From Deltaproteobacteria bacterium (GTDB taxonomy: Bacteria; Desulfobacterota; BSN033; WVXP01), in assembly GCA_019308905.1 (NCBI GenBank), contig JAFDHF010000003.1, forward strand, positions 92,336 to 156,335: a stretch of DNA of 64,000 nt, given 5' to 3'. Made by a program: the position numbers and the translations under genes. Of the stretch, positions 1 through 8,001 are shown piece after piece. The notes under the pieces are model-generated. The model searched no databases. It was not told where the DNA came from and saw only the letters and a program-made list of their open reading frames with translations. The first letter of the stretch is position 1. Every line of letters starts with the position of its first letter.

Positions 1-1
1 C

Positions 2-544
2 AAGACACTCTCACCAGACCTTCTGACAAGTTCGGTCTACCATGAAGATATTCGGGTGAGGAAGCAGGCCGTCAAGACCCTGAGCAGGTTGGGTGGGAAG
101 GGAAGCACCAGGATTCTCTGTGAGCTCCTGAAAGACGGAAATGAGGAGATTCGGCTTCTCGCCTTGAGAGCCCTCGGAGAGGCCGGAGACAACATGGCCG
201 TGCCCTATATTATCCCCCTCGTGGAGAAAAAGAAGCTCAAGGGCTTCAAATCCGACGTTATGCGGCAGACTGCCATGGAAGTCCTCGGGAAGATAGGGGA
301 TCCGAGAGCCGTTCCGGTGCTGCTCGGTATTCTGAGAAGCAAGGGCGTTTTCAAGAAAGAGGACGAAACCATCCGGAAAGTGGCTGTTCAGGCCCTGGGG
401 GCTATCAGAGATCCTGAGCTCGAAGGGGTCCTCCGTGAGGTCCTCGAAAGCGAGGCCGACTCCGGTGTGAGGGAAGCAGCAAGGAGAGCCCTCCTCAACC
501 TGAACCCACCCGAAGACCGGAACGTTTCGGCCTCTGCTCCCTAA
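2..544 (+). CDS. HEAT-repeat protein, 5' end cut by window
   Basis: The reading frame is open from the window edge through a TAA at 542-544, so this is the C-terminal part of a longer gene. The internal GTG at 56 is probably not the true start, because the repeat pattern continues upstream of it (a DIRVRKQAV-type helix). The visible 180 residues are helical HEAT/PBS-lyase-like repeats of about 30 residues, with recurring IRLLALRALGEAGD, MEVLGKIGDPRAVPVL and VAVQALGAIRDPELE patterns. Such repeats form protein-binding solenoids. No catalytic motif is visible and the partner cannot be inferred from what remains. Confidence 0.8.
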   Translation, partial: KTLSPDLLTSSVYHEDIRVRKQAVKTLSRLGGKGSTRILCELLKDGNEEIRLLALRALGEAGDNMAVPYIIPLVEKKKLKGFKSDVMRQTAMEVLGKIGDPRAVPVLLGILRSKGVFKKEDETIRKVAVQALGAIRDPELEGVLREVLESEADSGVREAARRALLNLNPPEDRNVSASAP

Positions 545-957
545 CCAGGCCCCACCTGTCTCATTCCCTCCCTCCTGACTTTCTCCATACCACGAAAAAA
601 GGGCTCGCCTCCCGGGGGCTCTACAGCCTCCGGACAGAGAGGCGAGTGGAGAGTCCCCGGCAAAAGCCATCCATGATGTGTTTTCGAGGAATGGATTGAC
701 AAGATCCCAGAATTGGATTTAAATTTTTCATTGAAGAACCGAAACAGGAGGGGCGTTGGATCATAGACGGGAGAGAAAGGGGCCGGCAGTTTTCGTGGAG
801 AGATGGAGGTTTGTCAGGTATAGGAATGTAAGTGTCTGATATAGAAAGGTATTTCTGTTGCACAGTTTTTAGGCAAAACGCCAAAAATTACGAATTATGA
901 AGGACTTGACTGCCGGGTGAACAGGGTTTTCCACAGGGTTTTCCACAAACCCTGTGG
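545..957. other. 413-bp intergenic region with inverted repeats
   Basis: No convincing gene lies here. An inverted repeat (CTCGCCTC at 604-611 with GAGGCGAG at 639-646) follows the HEAT gene by about 60 bp and may end its transcript, although no T-run follows. The right end carries the 12-bp tandem duplication and 10-bp hairpin listed separately. The middle (about 690-900) is AT-richer than its surroundings and could hold the promoter for the next gene, but no clean -35/-10 pair was found. Confidence 0.5.
921..957. repeat. 12-bp tandem duplication with TTTTCCACA boxes and hairpin
   Basis: ACAGGGTTTTCC occurs twice in tandem (921-932 and 933-944), giving two TTTTCCACA sequences that resemble DnaA-box variants. 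In addition, 931-940 (CCACAGGGTT) is the exact reverse complement of 948-957 (AACCCTGTGG), leaving a 7-nt loop. The hairpin abuts the ATG at 958. Its position could affect translation of the next gene or serve protein binding; either role is inference. Confidence 0.6.
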
Positions 958-2169
958 ATGAAAGGGCGGGTAGTTCGGGAGAGAGCCCGCCGGGAATCCG
1001 AACATGGGGCGCGGGAGGTGGAACGACCCATTCAGAAAATCCTCGTAATCCATCAGGGTGCTCTGGGTGACTTTCTCTGCTTCCTGCCGGCACTGGCTTC
1101 TCTCCGCCGGTCTATCCCTCATGCCCACGTGACACTGATGGGGTACCCTCGGATCTTGGAGCTCGCCGAGGGTCGCTACTACGGAGACGCGGTCGTCTCG
1201 GTAGAAAGGGCGGAAGTGGCTCTTCTCTACCAGGAGAGGAAAAGGCCGCCGCGGGCTTTTGAGGATTTCCTCAGAACCTTCCAGCTTATATGTGTCGTCG
1301 GATCTGGCAAAGGTCCTTTTGTCCGTAACCTGCAGGCGATCAGCGGGGCAAGGGTTGTTGCGGTCCCGCCCTTCCCTCCCCGGGGCGAGAAGGTTCACAT
1401 GGTGGATCATCTCTTGTCGCTGCCCCGGTGCATGGGACTGCCGGTACCCGGCGATGTCCCGGAGCTTCGTCTTTCGGACAAGGACCGGGTTGAGGCACAG
1501 CGGCTGCTGGGAAGCCTCGGCATTGATTCCGAAAGCCGCTTGATAGCCATCCACCCTGGAAGCGGCAGCCCCGCGAAGGTGTGGCCGATTGAGCGCTTCC
1601 GGACCCTCGCACAAGCCCTCCGCCTTGCTTACAAGGCCATGATTCTCTTCATTATGGGTCCGGGAGAGGAGCAGGTGAGGGAGGAGTTGCTGGAGTGCCG
1701 CAGGCCGGAGGGGTCTGTGGTCGTTGAAGGCCTGTCCCTTCCCGAACTGGGGGCTCTTCTGGAGAAGTGTTCGATCTTCATAGGGAACGATTCGGGGGTG
1801 ACACATCTGGCTGCCGCCGTCGGGGTGCCCGTAGTGGCCATATTCGGGCCGAGCGATCCTGCCAGGTGGGCTCCCAGGGGAAGAAAGATCGTCTTGGTGA
1901 GCAAGGATATCTCATGTGCGCCTTGCGATAGGCAGGCCATGGCGCGGTGCAAGGTGCGGCGATGTCTTCTGGACATCCCAGTGGATCAGGTCTTCCAGGC
2001 GGTCGGTAGAATCATGGGAAAGGACAGCCGGGGGAGGAGCCGATTCCTGAATCTTCCGGCCGATTTCCCCGACCGAGCTGGAGGCGATGTCGTCCCCTGC
2101 GTGAGGATGAGAGCAGGGGGGATCGAGAAAGGGGGTTTACCGTGGCAGAGGAAAAGGTGGGAACAGTGA
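958..2169 (+). CDS. Glycosyltransferase family 9 (ADP-heptose:LPS heptosyltransferase-like)
   Basis: This protein resembles the GT9 heptosyltransferases that add heptose from ADP-heptose to the lipopolysaccharide inner core at the cytoplasmic face of the inner membrane. The N-terminal Rossmann motif ILVIHQGALGDFLCFLPAL (about 28-46) and the C-terminal donor-site motif GNDSGVTHLAAAVGVPVVAIFGPSDP (about 275-300) are classic. A Cys-rich stretch (CAPCDRQAMARCKVRRC) follows, as in many family members. The start is uncertain: ATG 958 directly follows a hairpin and lacks a clear ribosome site, whereas GTG 1018 lies next to GGGAG. The 3' end overlaps the next gene by 28 bp. It is separate from the main heptose operon at 28.6-31.4 kb. 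Confidence 0.85.
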   Translation: MKGRVVRERARRESEHGAREVERPIQKILVIHQGALGDFLCFLPALASLRRSIPHAHVTLMGYPRILELAEGRYYGDAVVSVERAEVALLYQERKRPPRAFEDFLRTFQLICVVGSGKGPFVRNLQAISGARVVAVPPFPPRGEKVHMVDHLLSLPRCMGLPVPGDVPELRLSDKDRVEAQRLLGSLGIDSESRLIAIHPGSGSPAKVWPIERFRTLAQALRLAYKAMILFIMGPGEEQVREELLECRRPEGSVVVEGLSLPELGALLEKCSIFIGNDSGVTHLAAAVGVPVVAIFGPSDPARWAPRGRKIVLVSKDISCAPCDRQAMARCKVRRCLLDIPVDQVFQAVGRIMGKDSRGRSRFLNLPADFPDRAGGDVVPCVRMRAGGIEKGGLPWQRKRWEQ

Positions 2170-2396
2170 TCAAGTATTTCTCAAAGATCGGCGTGGCAGC
2201 AGTCAAGTTGGAGGGGACTCTTTCAGTCGACGATACGATCCATGTTCAGGGGCATACTACAGACTTCACACAGAAGGTCGGCTCCATGCAGATTGAGAAC
2301 CGGAACGTCGACAGGGCCGGCCCTGGCGCCGATGTGGGTATCAAGGTGCAGGACCGTGTCAGGGAGCATGATACGGTATACAAAGTGACGGACTGA
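2142..2396 (+). CDS. Small translation-elongation-factor-like protein (EF-Tu domain II fold)
   Basis: An 84-residue protein with a GTG start after GAGAAAGGGG. The pattern VGTVIKYFSKIGVAAVKLEGTLSVDDTIHVQGHTTDFTQKVGSMQIENRNV matches the beta-barrel domain II of elongation factor Tu/IF2, including the typical ending GADVGIKVQDRVREHDTVYKV. No GTPase domain is attached. Stand-alone proteins of this type are known in bacteria and archaea and are often found near U32-family peptidase genes, which are absent here. It overlaps the upstream glycosyltransferase gene and sits 20 bp before the DUF763 gene, so co-transcription is likely. Its function is unknown. Confidence 0.8.
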   Translation: MAEEKVGTVIKYFSKIGVAAVKLEGTLSVDDTIHVQGHTTDFTQKVGSMQIENRNVDRAGPGADVGIKVQDRVREHDTVYKVTD

Positions 2397-2416
2397 GGCC
2401 TCCTGGAGAGGTCGAG

Positions 2417-3490
2417 ATGAGAACAGGGATCGCCAATCTTCCCCTTCACGGGGGCAGGGCTCCCAGATGGCTCTTCCAGCGGATGAAGCTTCTTGCCCGG
2501 GAGATCGTCATCCTCGTGATCGATGAAATGGGGCCCTTTGAAATGCTTAAGAAGCTGTCAGATCCTTTCTGGTTTCAGGCTTTTGGCTGTGTATTGGGTT
2601 TCGACTGGCATTCCAGCGGCTTGACTACCACGGTCTGTGGAGCAGTAAAAGAGGGGATCGGCGGACTCGAGGGGGACCTCGGTTTTTATGCGGCAGGGGG
2701 CAAGGGAAGGGCTTCCAGGAAAACGCCTCAGACGATTGAGGCTTACTGCGGAAGGTTGTCTCTGGATCCGGATGGGTTGGTTTACGCCAGTCGCATGGCT
2801 GCAAAGGTGGACAGTGCCGCTGTGCAGGATGGATATCAGCTCTATCACCATGTCTTCTTCTTCACCGAGAAGGGTGAGTGGGCGGTGGTCCAGCAGGGTA
2901 TGAATTGCGAGACTCGCTATGCCCGGCGGTACCATTGGCTGGGCGGAGACGATCACGACTTTGTCTGCGAGCCCCACCAGGCGGTGTGTTGCGATGCCCG
3001 GCAGCCGGGTCTCAACATGGTGGCCGCCGAAAGCCGGCAATCGCGGGAAGCCGTCAGCGTTGTGGCCTGCGAGACCCCTGATCGGGTGGTTCGAGAGCTA
3101 AAGAAAGCCCGGACTCTGACCCTGCCGGCCCACCATGACATAAGGGTCCTGGATATAGATTTCAACCGGATAGAGAAGACTCTCACCAAGATTTACGAGC
3201 GTCAACCCCAGCACTTTGAATCTCTCCTGGGGATTGAGGGAGTTGGGCCGAAGACGATTCGGTCTCTCAGTCTTATTGCAGAGCTGGTATATGGAGCCTG
3301 CCCCAGTTTCAGGGACCCGGCCCGGTTCAGTTTCGCCCACGGGGGCAAGGACGGCCATCCTTACCCGGTGGACAGGGAGATCTACGACCGATCCATCTCA
3401 TTGCTGGAAAAGGCTATAAGAAGGGCAAGAATCGGACAGCGGGACAGAGTCGATGCGCTGAGGAGGTTGAACCGTCTCATGACGGGCTAG
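2417..3490 (+). CDS. DUF763 family protein
   Basis: A 357-residue protein recognised by the N-terminal RTGIANLPLHGGRAPRWLFQRMKLLAREI segment typical of DUF763, a family shared by archaea and some bacteria with no assigned function. The middle contains AVVQQGMNCETRYARRYHWL. Near residues 270-290 there is a helix-hairpin-helix-like GIEGVGPKTIRSLSLIAELVYG, which in other proteins binds nucleic acid non-specifically. The C-terminal part includes conserved HGGKDGHPYPVDREIYDRSI. The gene lies between the EF-Tu domain II-like protein and a Clp1-type kinase, all on one strand with short gaps, which hints at a nucleic-acid-related role (inference). Confidence 0.85.
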   Translation: MRTGIANLPLHGGRAPRWLFQRMKLLAREIVILVIDEMGPFEMLKKLSDPFWFQAFGCVLGFDWHSSGLTTTVCGAVKEGIGGLEGDLGFYAAGGKGRASRKTPQTIEAYCGRLSLDPDGLVYASRMAAKVDSAAVQDGYQLYHHVFFFTEKGEWAVVQQGMNCETRYARRYHWLGGDDHDFVCEPHQAVCCDARQPGLNMVAAESRQSREAVSVVACETPDRVVRELKKARTLTLPAHHDIRVLDIDFNRIEKTLTKIYERQPQHFESLLGIEGVGPKTIRSLSLIAELVYGACPSFRDPARFSFAHGGKDGHPYPVDREIYDRSISLLEKAIRRARIGQRDRVDALRRLNRLMTG

Positions 3491-3552
3491 AGAGTCCTTC
3501 CCGGCACGGACCGGGGAGTGCCTTCGGAATCCAAAGGGGGAAGCGGGCCGCG

Positions 3553-4518
3553 GTGTCTGGGAATGATGCTTGGGGAAAGGGTACGTTTGATCCGCCTGGC
3601 GAGTGGAGAAGGCTTGTTCCGGTAATCCAGGATGAGAAAGGTCCTGTCATGGTTCTGGGCGCTCCGGACACGGGCAAGACCAGTCTCATCCGCTTCTTGG
3701 CCCGGGAACTTTCTGCCAGGGGAGAAAGGGTGGCCTATATCGATGGTGACATGGGGCAATCCATCTTGGGACCGCCGACTACACAGGGTGTGGCTCTGGT
3801 TGGGGCGCCTTGGGGCGCCGGCGGGGTCCCCCAGGCAGGGGAGCTGTATTTTGTAGGATCCACCTCTCCCAGGGGGCACAGGGTGGAGACCCTTATAGGA
3901 CTGAAGAAACTTCTGGAGCGCTGCCTGGTGGACCGAGGGCGAGTCGCCCTTATCGACACAACGGGATACGTGACAGGTGAGGATGCTATCGAACTGAAGT
4001 ACCAGAAGCTGGACCTGCTTGGGCCGAGACATATCCTTGCCCTCCAGCGTGACGGGGAGCTCGAGCCCCTCCTGAGGATTCAGGAGGGGCTCGAAGGAGG
4101 AGTGATCCACCGGCTCCCTTGCCTGCCGCCTGTGAGGATCCGCTCGCAGCAGGAGAGGCGGAATTACCGATGGAGTCGGTTCAAGGAGTATTTCAGGAGG
4201 GTTCGCTTCCATGAGGTCGATCTGAGAAGAACCGGGCTGACCGGAACTCATCGCCGGAAGATCGAGGGGGGAGGGCAGGGGGAGTTGGAGGGGCTGCTCG
4301 TGGGGCTCAACGGGCCGGACAATTTCCTTGTCGCCCTGGGCATCGTCGAGAAATTGAGCCGCCGCGAAGGGGTGCTGGTGTGCGTTGTCCCCTCTCAGGC
4401 CGACCTGGGGAGAGTCAGGACGGTCCGTCTCGGAAGTGTCAGACTCGACCTATCCGAGGATTCCGACGGAGAGCGCCCTGTTGGGCCCGGTGGAATCCCT
4501 GCCCTTTCCCCGTTCTGA
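3553..4518 (+). CDS. Clp1/Grc3-type P-loop kinase (putative polynucleotide 5'-hydroxyl kinase)
   Basis: A 321-residue P-loop protein. The Walker A motif GAPDTGKTSL (about 36-45) and the following DGDMGQSILGPPTTQGVALV match the Clp1/Grc3/NOL9 polynucleotide-kinase family, which phosphorylates 5'-hydroxyl ends of RNA or DNA and uses the DxDxGQ segment near the active site. IDTTGYVTG (about 136-144) matches the family's third motif. A C-terminal domain of about 110 residues lacks recognisable motifs. The start is GTG 3553. It follows DUF763 by 62 bp. The bacterial members are biochemically little studied, so the substrate is unknown. Confidence 0.8.
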   Translation: MSGNDAWGKGTFDPPGEWRRLVPVIQDEKGPVMVLGAPDTGKTSLIRFLARELSARGERVAYIDGDMGQSILGPPTTQGVALVGAPWGAGGVPQAGELYFVGSTSPRGHRVETLIGLKKLLERCLVDRGRVALIDTTGYVTGEDAIELKYQKLDLLGPRHILALQRDGELEPLLRIQEGLEGGVIHRLPCLPPVRIRSQQERRNYRWSRFKEYFRRVRFHEVDLRRTGLTGTHRRKIEGGGQGELEGLLVGLNGPDNFLVALGIVEKLSRREGVLVCVVPSQADLGRVRTVRLGSVRLDLSEDSDGERPVGPGGIPALSPF

Positions 4519-4571
4519 AGACGGAGTTTTGCCGTTCCTTTCGACTGCGCTCAGGCCGGCGCCTGCTTGCC

Positions 4572-4632
4572 CTCGACCGGTGCCCCACCGCTTCCGTAAT
4601 GCCCGTCTGGAACAGGAAGCTTTGTCAGGACT
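4572..4632 (+). mobile_element. Possible degenerate right arm of the TIR element (relic)
   Basis: The stretch around TGCCCCACCGCTTCCGTAAT and the following CAGGAAGCTTTGTCAGGA resemble the right arm of the complete elements (TACCCCACCGCTTCCGCAAT near 11863, then TCAGGAAACT). The match is partial and no terminal repeat is recognisable. It fills part of the gap between the Clp1-type kinase and the DUF488 gene. Confidence 0.35.
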
Positions 4633-4645
4633 GGAGAAATCCTTC

Positions 4646-5122
4646 ATGGGTAGGCCTCTGAATCATGAACCAGACCTTTCCCGTCCCATCTATACCCTGG
4701 GGACGAGCAATCGGGAGTTCCAGGAATTCATCGAGATCCTGGACTGTTATGGTATTGTCAGCGTAGTGGATGTGAGGCGGTTCCCCACAAGCAGATTCGA
4801 GCACTTCAGGAGAGAGAACCTCGAGAAGGCTTTGGCGGCCGAGGGCTTCGACTACCTGTATCTGGGCGGGTACCTGGGAGGATACAGGAAGGGAGGGTAC
4901 GAGGCTTACATGGAGTCTCCTGATTTCAGCCGGGGTTTGGAAATTCTCCTCTCAGTGGCCGGCAAGGGGGCGACCGCTGTCATCTGTGCCGAAAAACTCC
5001 CGTGGAAATGCCACAGGAGGTTCATAGGTGCCGCCTTGGAGAACATAGGGCGGCGTGTGGTCCATCTCATCGAGAAGGGCAGAGCATGGGCGGGAACGGG
5101 AAGGACGGGAAACGGCCGATAG
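4646..5122 (+). CDS. DUF488 family protein
   Basis: A 158-residue protein from ATG 4646. The frame is open further upstream into the end of the kinase gene, but similarity to DUF488 begins only around PIYTLGTSNREFQEFIEIL. The family hallmarks VVDVRRFPTSRFEHF, GFDYLYLGGYLGGYRKGGYEAYM and VICAEKLPWKCHRRFIGAAL are all present, the last containing the conserved C-x4-C-HR motif. DUF488 proteins are widespread and uncharacterised; the conserved Cys/His/Arg cluster suggests catalysis or metal binding. Same strand as the three preceding genes. Confidence 0.85.
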   Translation: MGRPLNHEPDLSRPIYTLGTSNREFQEFIEILDCYGIVSVVDVRRFPTSRFEHFRRENLEKALAAEGFDYLYLGGYLGGYRKGGYEAYMESPDFSRGLEILLSVAGKGATAVICAEKLPWKCHRRFIGAALENIGRRVVHLIEKGRAWAGTGRTGNGR

Positions 5123-5312
5123 CGTGGCCGGGAACAGGCCATTTCCAGATCGACCCTGAGCAAAGGTCAAAGGGGCCTATCCATGTTCGAGACGCCCGGC
5201 CGTTCCTCATGGAGAGGGGAGGACCTTGCGGTGTGAGACTTGGCATTCGGATTGCTAAAGGGATCAACAAAGGGAGGTGGTTGGAGAGTTGGTCCCAGGG
5301 TATCCTGAATCA

Positions 5313-5930
5313 ATGCCGAGATCCAGGGCAAGGCAGGTTCGGGGAAGGGGACTACAGAGGGCCGCATGGTTTGGTCTTGCCTTTCTTGTCGCCTCACATC
5401 TCAGCCAGGTGCGCCAGGCCCGAGCCGGAATTTACAAGTACGTGGATCAGGAAGGGGTGGTCCATTTCTCGAATGTGCCCACGAGCCCCAGGTACGTTCT
5501 CTATCTGAAAGAGGATGGGGACATCGAGTTTCACTATTCAGACAAAGACCGGTTTGACTACTTGATCGAGGAGGCCTCCAGACAGTACGGCGTGGATTTC
5601 GCTCTGATCAAGGCTATTATTCGGGCGGAATCGGATTTCGACCCACAGGCGGTTTCACGTACCGGGGCAATGGGTCTGATGCAGCTTATGCCCACGACGG
5701 CTGAAAATCTCTCCGTGATAGACGCCTTTGATCCCCGGGAGAATATCGACGCCGGAGTCAGGTATTTTAGACGGCTTCTCAGGACTTTCGGCAATGACCT
5801 GGAACTCTCCCTCGCGGCTTACAATGCGGGGAAAAACGCTGTCCTGCAGTTCAATTCCGTCCCCCCCTACGAAGAAACCCGCCGTTTCGTCAAGAAGGTT
5901 CTCCACTTCTACAGGATTTACAACCGGTAG
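5313..5930 (+). CDS. Lytic transglycosylase with N-terminal DUF4124 domain
   Basis: A periplasmic peptidoglycan-cleaving enzyme of the soluble lytic transglycosylase family. A signal-peptide-like hydrophobic segment (AAWFGLAFLVASHL) lies near the N-terminus, followed by a DUF4124-like IYKYVDQEGVVHFSNVP motif. The SLT domain has IKAIIRAESDFDPQAVSRTGAMGLMQLMPTTA, with the catalytic Glu in RAESDFDP, and the closing LSLAAYNAGKNAV. ATG 5313 was chosen because it places the hydrophobic segment correctly; GTG 5277 is also in frame, but its ribosome site is directly adjacent. The gene stands alone before the tRNA block. Confidence 0.9.
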   Translation: MPRSRARQVRGRGLQRAAWFGLAFLVASHLSQVRQARAGIYKYVDQEGVVHFSNVPTSPRYVLYLKEDGDIEFHYSDKDRFDYLIEEASRQYGVDFALIKAIIRAESDFDPQAVSRTGAMGLMQLMPTTAENLSVIDAFDPRENIDAGVRYFRRLLRTFGNDLELSLAAYNAGKNAVLQFNSVPPYEETRRFVKKVLHFYRIYNR

Positions 5931-6004
5931 CTGCAGAAGAGGTCGCTTCTCTGGTTCGAGGTCTCCTGGGGATCATCCGGGTCCTTGACGCCACCCAAGG
6001 CCGT

Positions 6005-6120
6005 GCTTGTCCACCCGTGAATCCCGATTGGGTCACCGGAAGACCTTGGGAGCAAAGCAACAAGGGGTTTTCCTGCCGAAGCATAGAACCAGATACAGGG
6101 TCAAGCACTCGCAAGACTCG
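6005..6120 (-). mobile_element. Diverged, inverted relic of the TIR element left arm
   Basis: Read on the minus strand, this segment follows the left arm of the complete elements in order: GTCTTGCGAGTGCTTGAC, then TTCGGCAGGAAAACCCCTTG (compare TTTGGCAGGAGAACGCCCTTG), then GGTGACCCAATCGGGATTC and ACGGGTGGAC. Identity is clear but well below that among the three complete copies. No tandem array or right arm remains. Confidence 0.6.
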
Positions 6121-6158
6121 CCGATAGAGAGCTCGGCAAACTACGAAGAGATTCTGTA

Positions 6159-6187
6159 TTGACAAGGGCTGCTCTCCATTGTAGATA
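6159..6187 (+). promoter_or_regulatory. Sigma-70-type promoter for the tRNA-Gly/tRNA-Cys unit
   Basis: TTGACA at 6159-6164 is separated by exactly 17 bp from TAGATA at 6182-6187. The predicted start near 6194 lies about 16 nt before the mature 5' end of tRNA-Gly. Confidence 0.75.
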
Positions 6188-6209
6188 AATATATGTAAGA
6201 GGATCAGGT

Positions 6210-6282
6210 GCGGGAATAGCTCAGTTGGTAGAGCACAACCTTGCCAAGGTTGGGGTCGCGGGTTCGAGTCCCGTTTCCCGCT
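6210..6282 (+). tRNA. tRNA-Gly (GCC anticodon)
   Basis: A 73-nt cloverleaf. Acceptor strands GCGGGAA (6210-6216) and TTCCCGC (6275-6281) pair perfectly and the discriminator is U. The anticodon loop reads TTGCCAA with anticodon GCC, and the T arm contains GGTTCGAGTCC. The CCA end is not encoded. tRNA-Cys follows 31 nt downstream in the same transcript. Confidence 0.95.
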
Positions 6283-6313
6283 CTCTTTTTGGGCCTTTGG
6301 GGAGGGCCCTTTC

Positions 6314-6385
6314 GGCGGCGTAGCCAAGTGGTAAGGCGACGGTCTGCAAAACCGTTATTCACCGGTTCAAATCCGGTCGCCGCCT
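6314..6385 (+). tRNA. tRNA-Cys (GCA anticodon)
   Basis: Acceptor strands GGCGGCG (6314-6320) and CGCCGCC (6378-6384) pair perfectly, with discriminator U as expected for tRNA-Cys. The anticodon stem ACGGT/ACCGT encloses CTGCAAA, giving anticodon GCA. The T arm is GGTTCAAATCC. CCA is not encoded. Confidence 0.95.
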
Positions 6386-6674
6386 TTGCGCAGGAGCCGA
6401 GGACCCCCAGGCTTGAACAGAATTCACGGAAGTTCTTTGTTTTTGGATGCTTCCTCTAGAACGACCCGCCATGTTGCCCCTCTCCAGCCTCTCGTCGTTG
6501 TGCACGCCAGGGCATCAGTAACGTTGTGGTGATGAGACACCGATCACCTAGAGTCCTGGAACTCCACCAGAGAACATAATGGCAATGTATGAGGCTGTAC
6601 GCGATTTTGGGAAATACTGAAGAGCTCGGTCGGGCTTTCCAAACGATGCAGTCCGACCAGGGCGAAAGCGGAGA

Positions 6675-7919
6675 ATGGCCATGTCTGATTTACTTAAGGA
6701 CGACCCGAGAGTCGCCGGGATCATCGAAGCCGAAAGGGCTCGAATAAACGGCACATTAGATCTCATCGCTTCAGAGAACCACGCCCCGGAGTCGATAATG
6801 GAGGCTCAGGGATCTGTCTTCAATGCCAAGGCGGCAGAGGGTTATCCGGGCAGGCGTTTCCACTCGGGATGCGCTCTCGCAGACGAGCTGGAGAGCCTGG
6901 CGATTTCGCGGGCAAAACAACTCTTCGGCGCCGAACACGCAAATGTCCAGCCCCACAGCGGTGTTTCGGCCAACCTGCCCGTCTATTTCTCCGTTCTCGA
7001 GGTGGGGGACAGGGTTCTTTCCATGAAGCTCTCTCACGGCGGCCACCTTTCACACGGAGATCCTGCTTCTACTACCAGTAGGTGCTTCAGATTTTCCCAC
7101 TATAGCGTGAATCGAGAAACCGAGTTGATAGACTACGACGAAGTAAGCCGTCTTGCGAGGGAATTCAGGCCGAAGATGATCGTGGCAGGAGCAAGCTCGT
7201 ACTCCCGGCTCATAGACTACCCGAAGATGGCCGCAATCGCCAGGGATGTGTCGGCTTATCTGATGGTGGACATGGCCCATATCGCAGGCCTGGTTGCGGC
7301 CAAAGTCATTCCCAGCCCGGTTCCCTACAGCGATTTTGTGACCTTTACCACGTATAAAACACTGAGAGGGGGAAGAGGCGGGGTTATCCTTTGCAGGGAG
7401 AGGTACGCTGACAGGATCGACAGGGCCATATTCCCCGGCAGCCAGGGTACCCCCACACTCAATCTTGTGGCCGCAAAGGCCGTCTGCTTCAACCTTGCAA
7501 TGAAGCCGGACTTTGTGAATCTTCAGGAGAGAACCCTGGAAAACGCGGCTTGTCTTGCGGTAGAACTCGGCAGAAGAGGGTACAGAGTGGTATCCGGGGG
7601 GACGGAGAATCACATGGTTCTTGTGGACTTGCGGCCGAAAGGATTGAAAGGGAGCGTAGCCGAAGAGGTTCTTGAATCTGTGGGGATACTCGTCAATCGG
7701 AATGTCGTGCCCTATGACCCAGAAAATCCGACAATAACAAGTGGCATCAGACTCGGTGTTCCGTCGATTACCAGCAGGGGAATGGGAAAATCCGAAGTCG
7801 CCCGTATAGCAGAGTTGATCGATGTTGCCCTGTCCAACCGTGCCAGAAAGGATGTGTTGGGTCGTGTGAACCGGGAGATCTCGGGACTGTGTGAGCGGTT
7901 TCCTGTCTATGCAGGGTAG
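6675..7919 (+). CDS. glyA: Divergent serine hydroxymethyltransferase-family PLP enzyme
   Basis: A 414-residue protein of normal SHMT length, collinear with GlyA: LIASENHAPESIMEAQGS, LFGAEHANVQPHSG, LSHGGHLSHG, VDMAHIAGLVAAK, SGIRLGVPSITSRG. Several active-site positions differ from canonical GlyA. The usual YAEGYPGKRYYGG is AAEGYPGRRFHSG (53-65), losing the aldimine-contacting Tyr residues, and TTTHKTL is TFTTYKTL with the PLP lysine kept at 228 but the preceding His replaced by Tyr. QGGP is QGTP. It may therefore be a paralog with another aldol substrate rather than the housekeeping glycine/one-carbon enzyme. ATG 6675 follows GAAAGCGGAGA. It stands alone between tRNA genes. Confidence 0.8.
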   Translation: MAMSDLLKDDPRVAGIIEAERARINGTLDLIASENHAPESIMEAQGSVFNAKAAEGYPGRRFHSGCALADELESLAISRAKQLFGAEHANVQPHSGVSANLPVYFSVLEVGDRVLSMKLSHGGHLSHGDPASTTSRCFRFSHYSVNRETELIDYDEVSRLAREFRPKMIVAGASSYSRLIDYPKMAAIARDVSAYLMVDMAHIAGLVAAKVIPSPVPYSDFVTFTTYKTLRGGRGGVILCRERYADRIDRAIFPGSQGTPTLNLVAAKAVCFNLAMKPDFVNLQERTLENAACLAVELGRRGYRVVSGGTENHMVLVDLRPKGLKGSVAEEVLESVGILVNRNVVPYDPENPTITSGIRLGVPSITSRGMGKSEVARIAELIDVALSNRARKDVLGRVNREISGLCERFPVYAG

Positions 7920-8001
7920 GACACGATAGTGAAACGACAGGAAGGTCGGTTCCATCATGGGGGCCGGCCTTTTCAATACGAGGCTAAGCAGACCTCACTC
8001 G

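Noticed and set aside
921..957. Chromosomal replication origin
   Set aside because: Only two to three DnaA-box-like words are present, and dnaA, dnaN, gidA and an AT-rich unwinding region are missing.
4385..4645. Longer N-terminus for the DUF488 protein
   Set aside because: The open frame runs back into the kinase gene and across element-like sequence, without similarity to the family; ATG 4646 fits the domain start.
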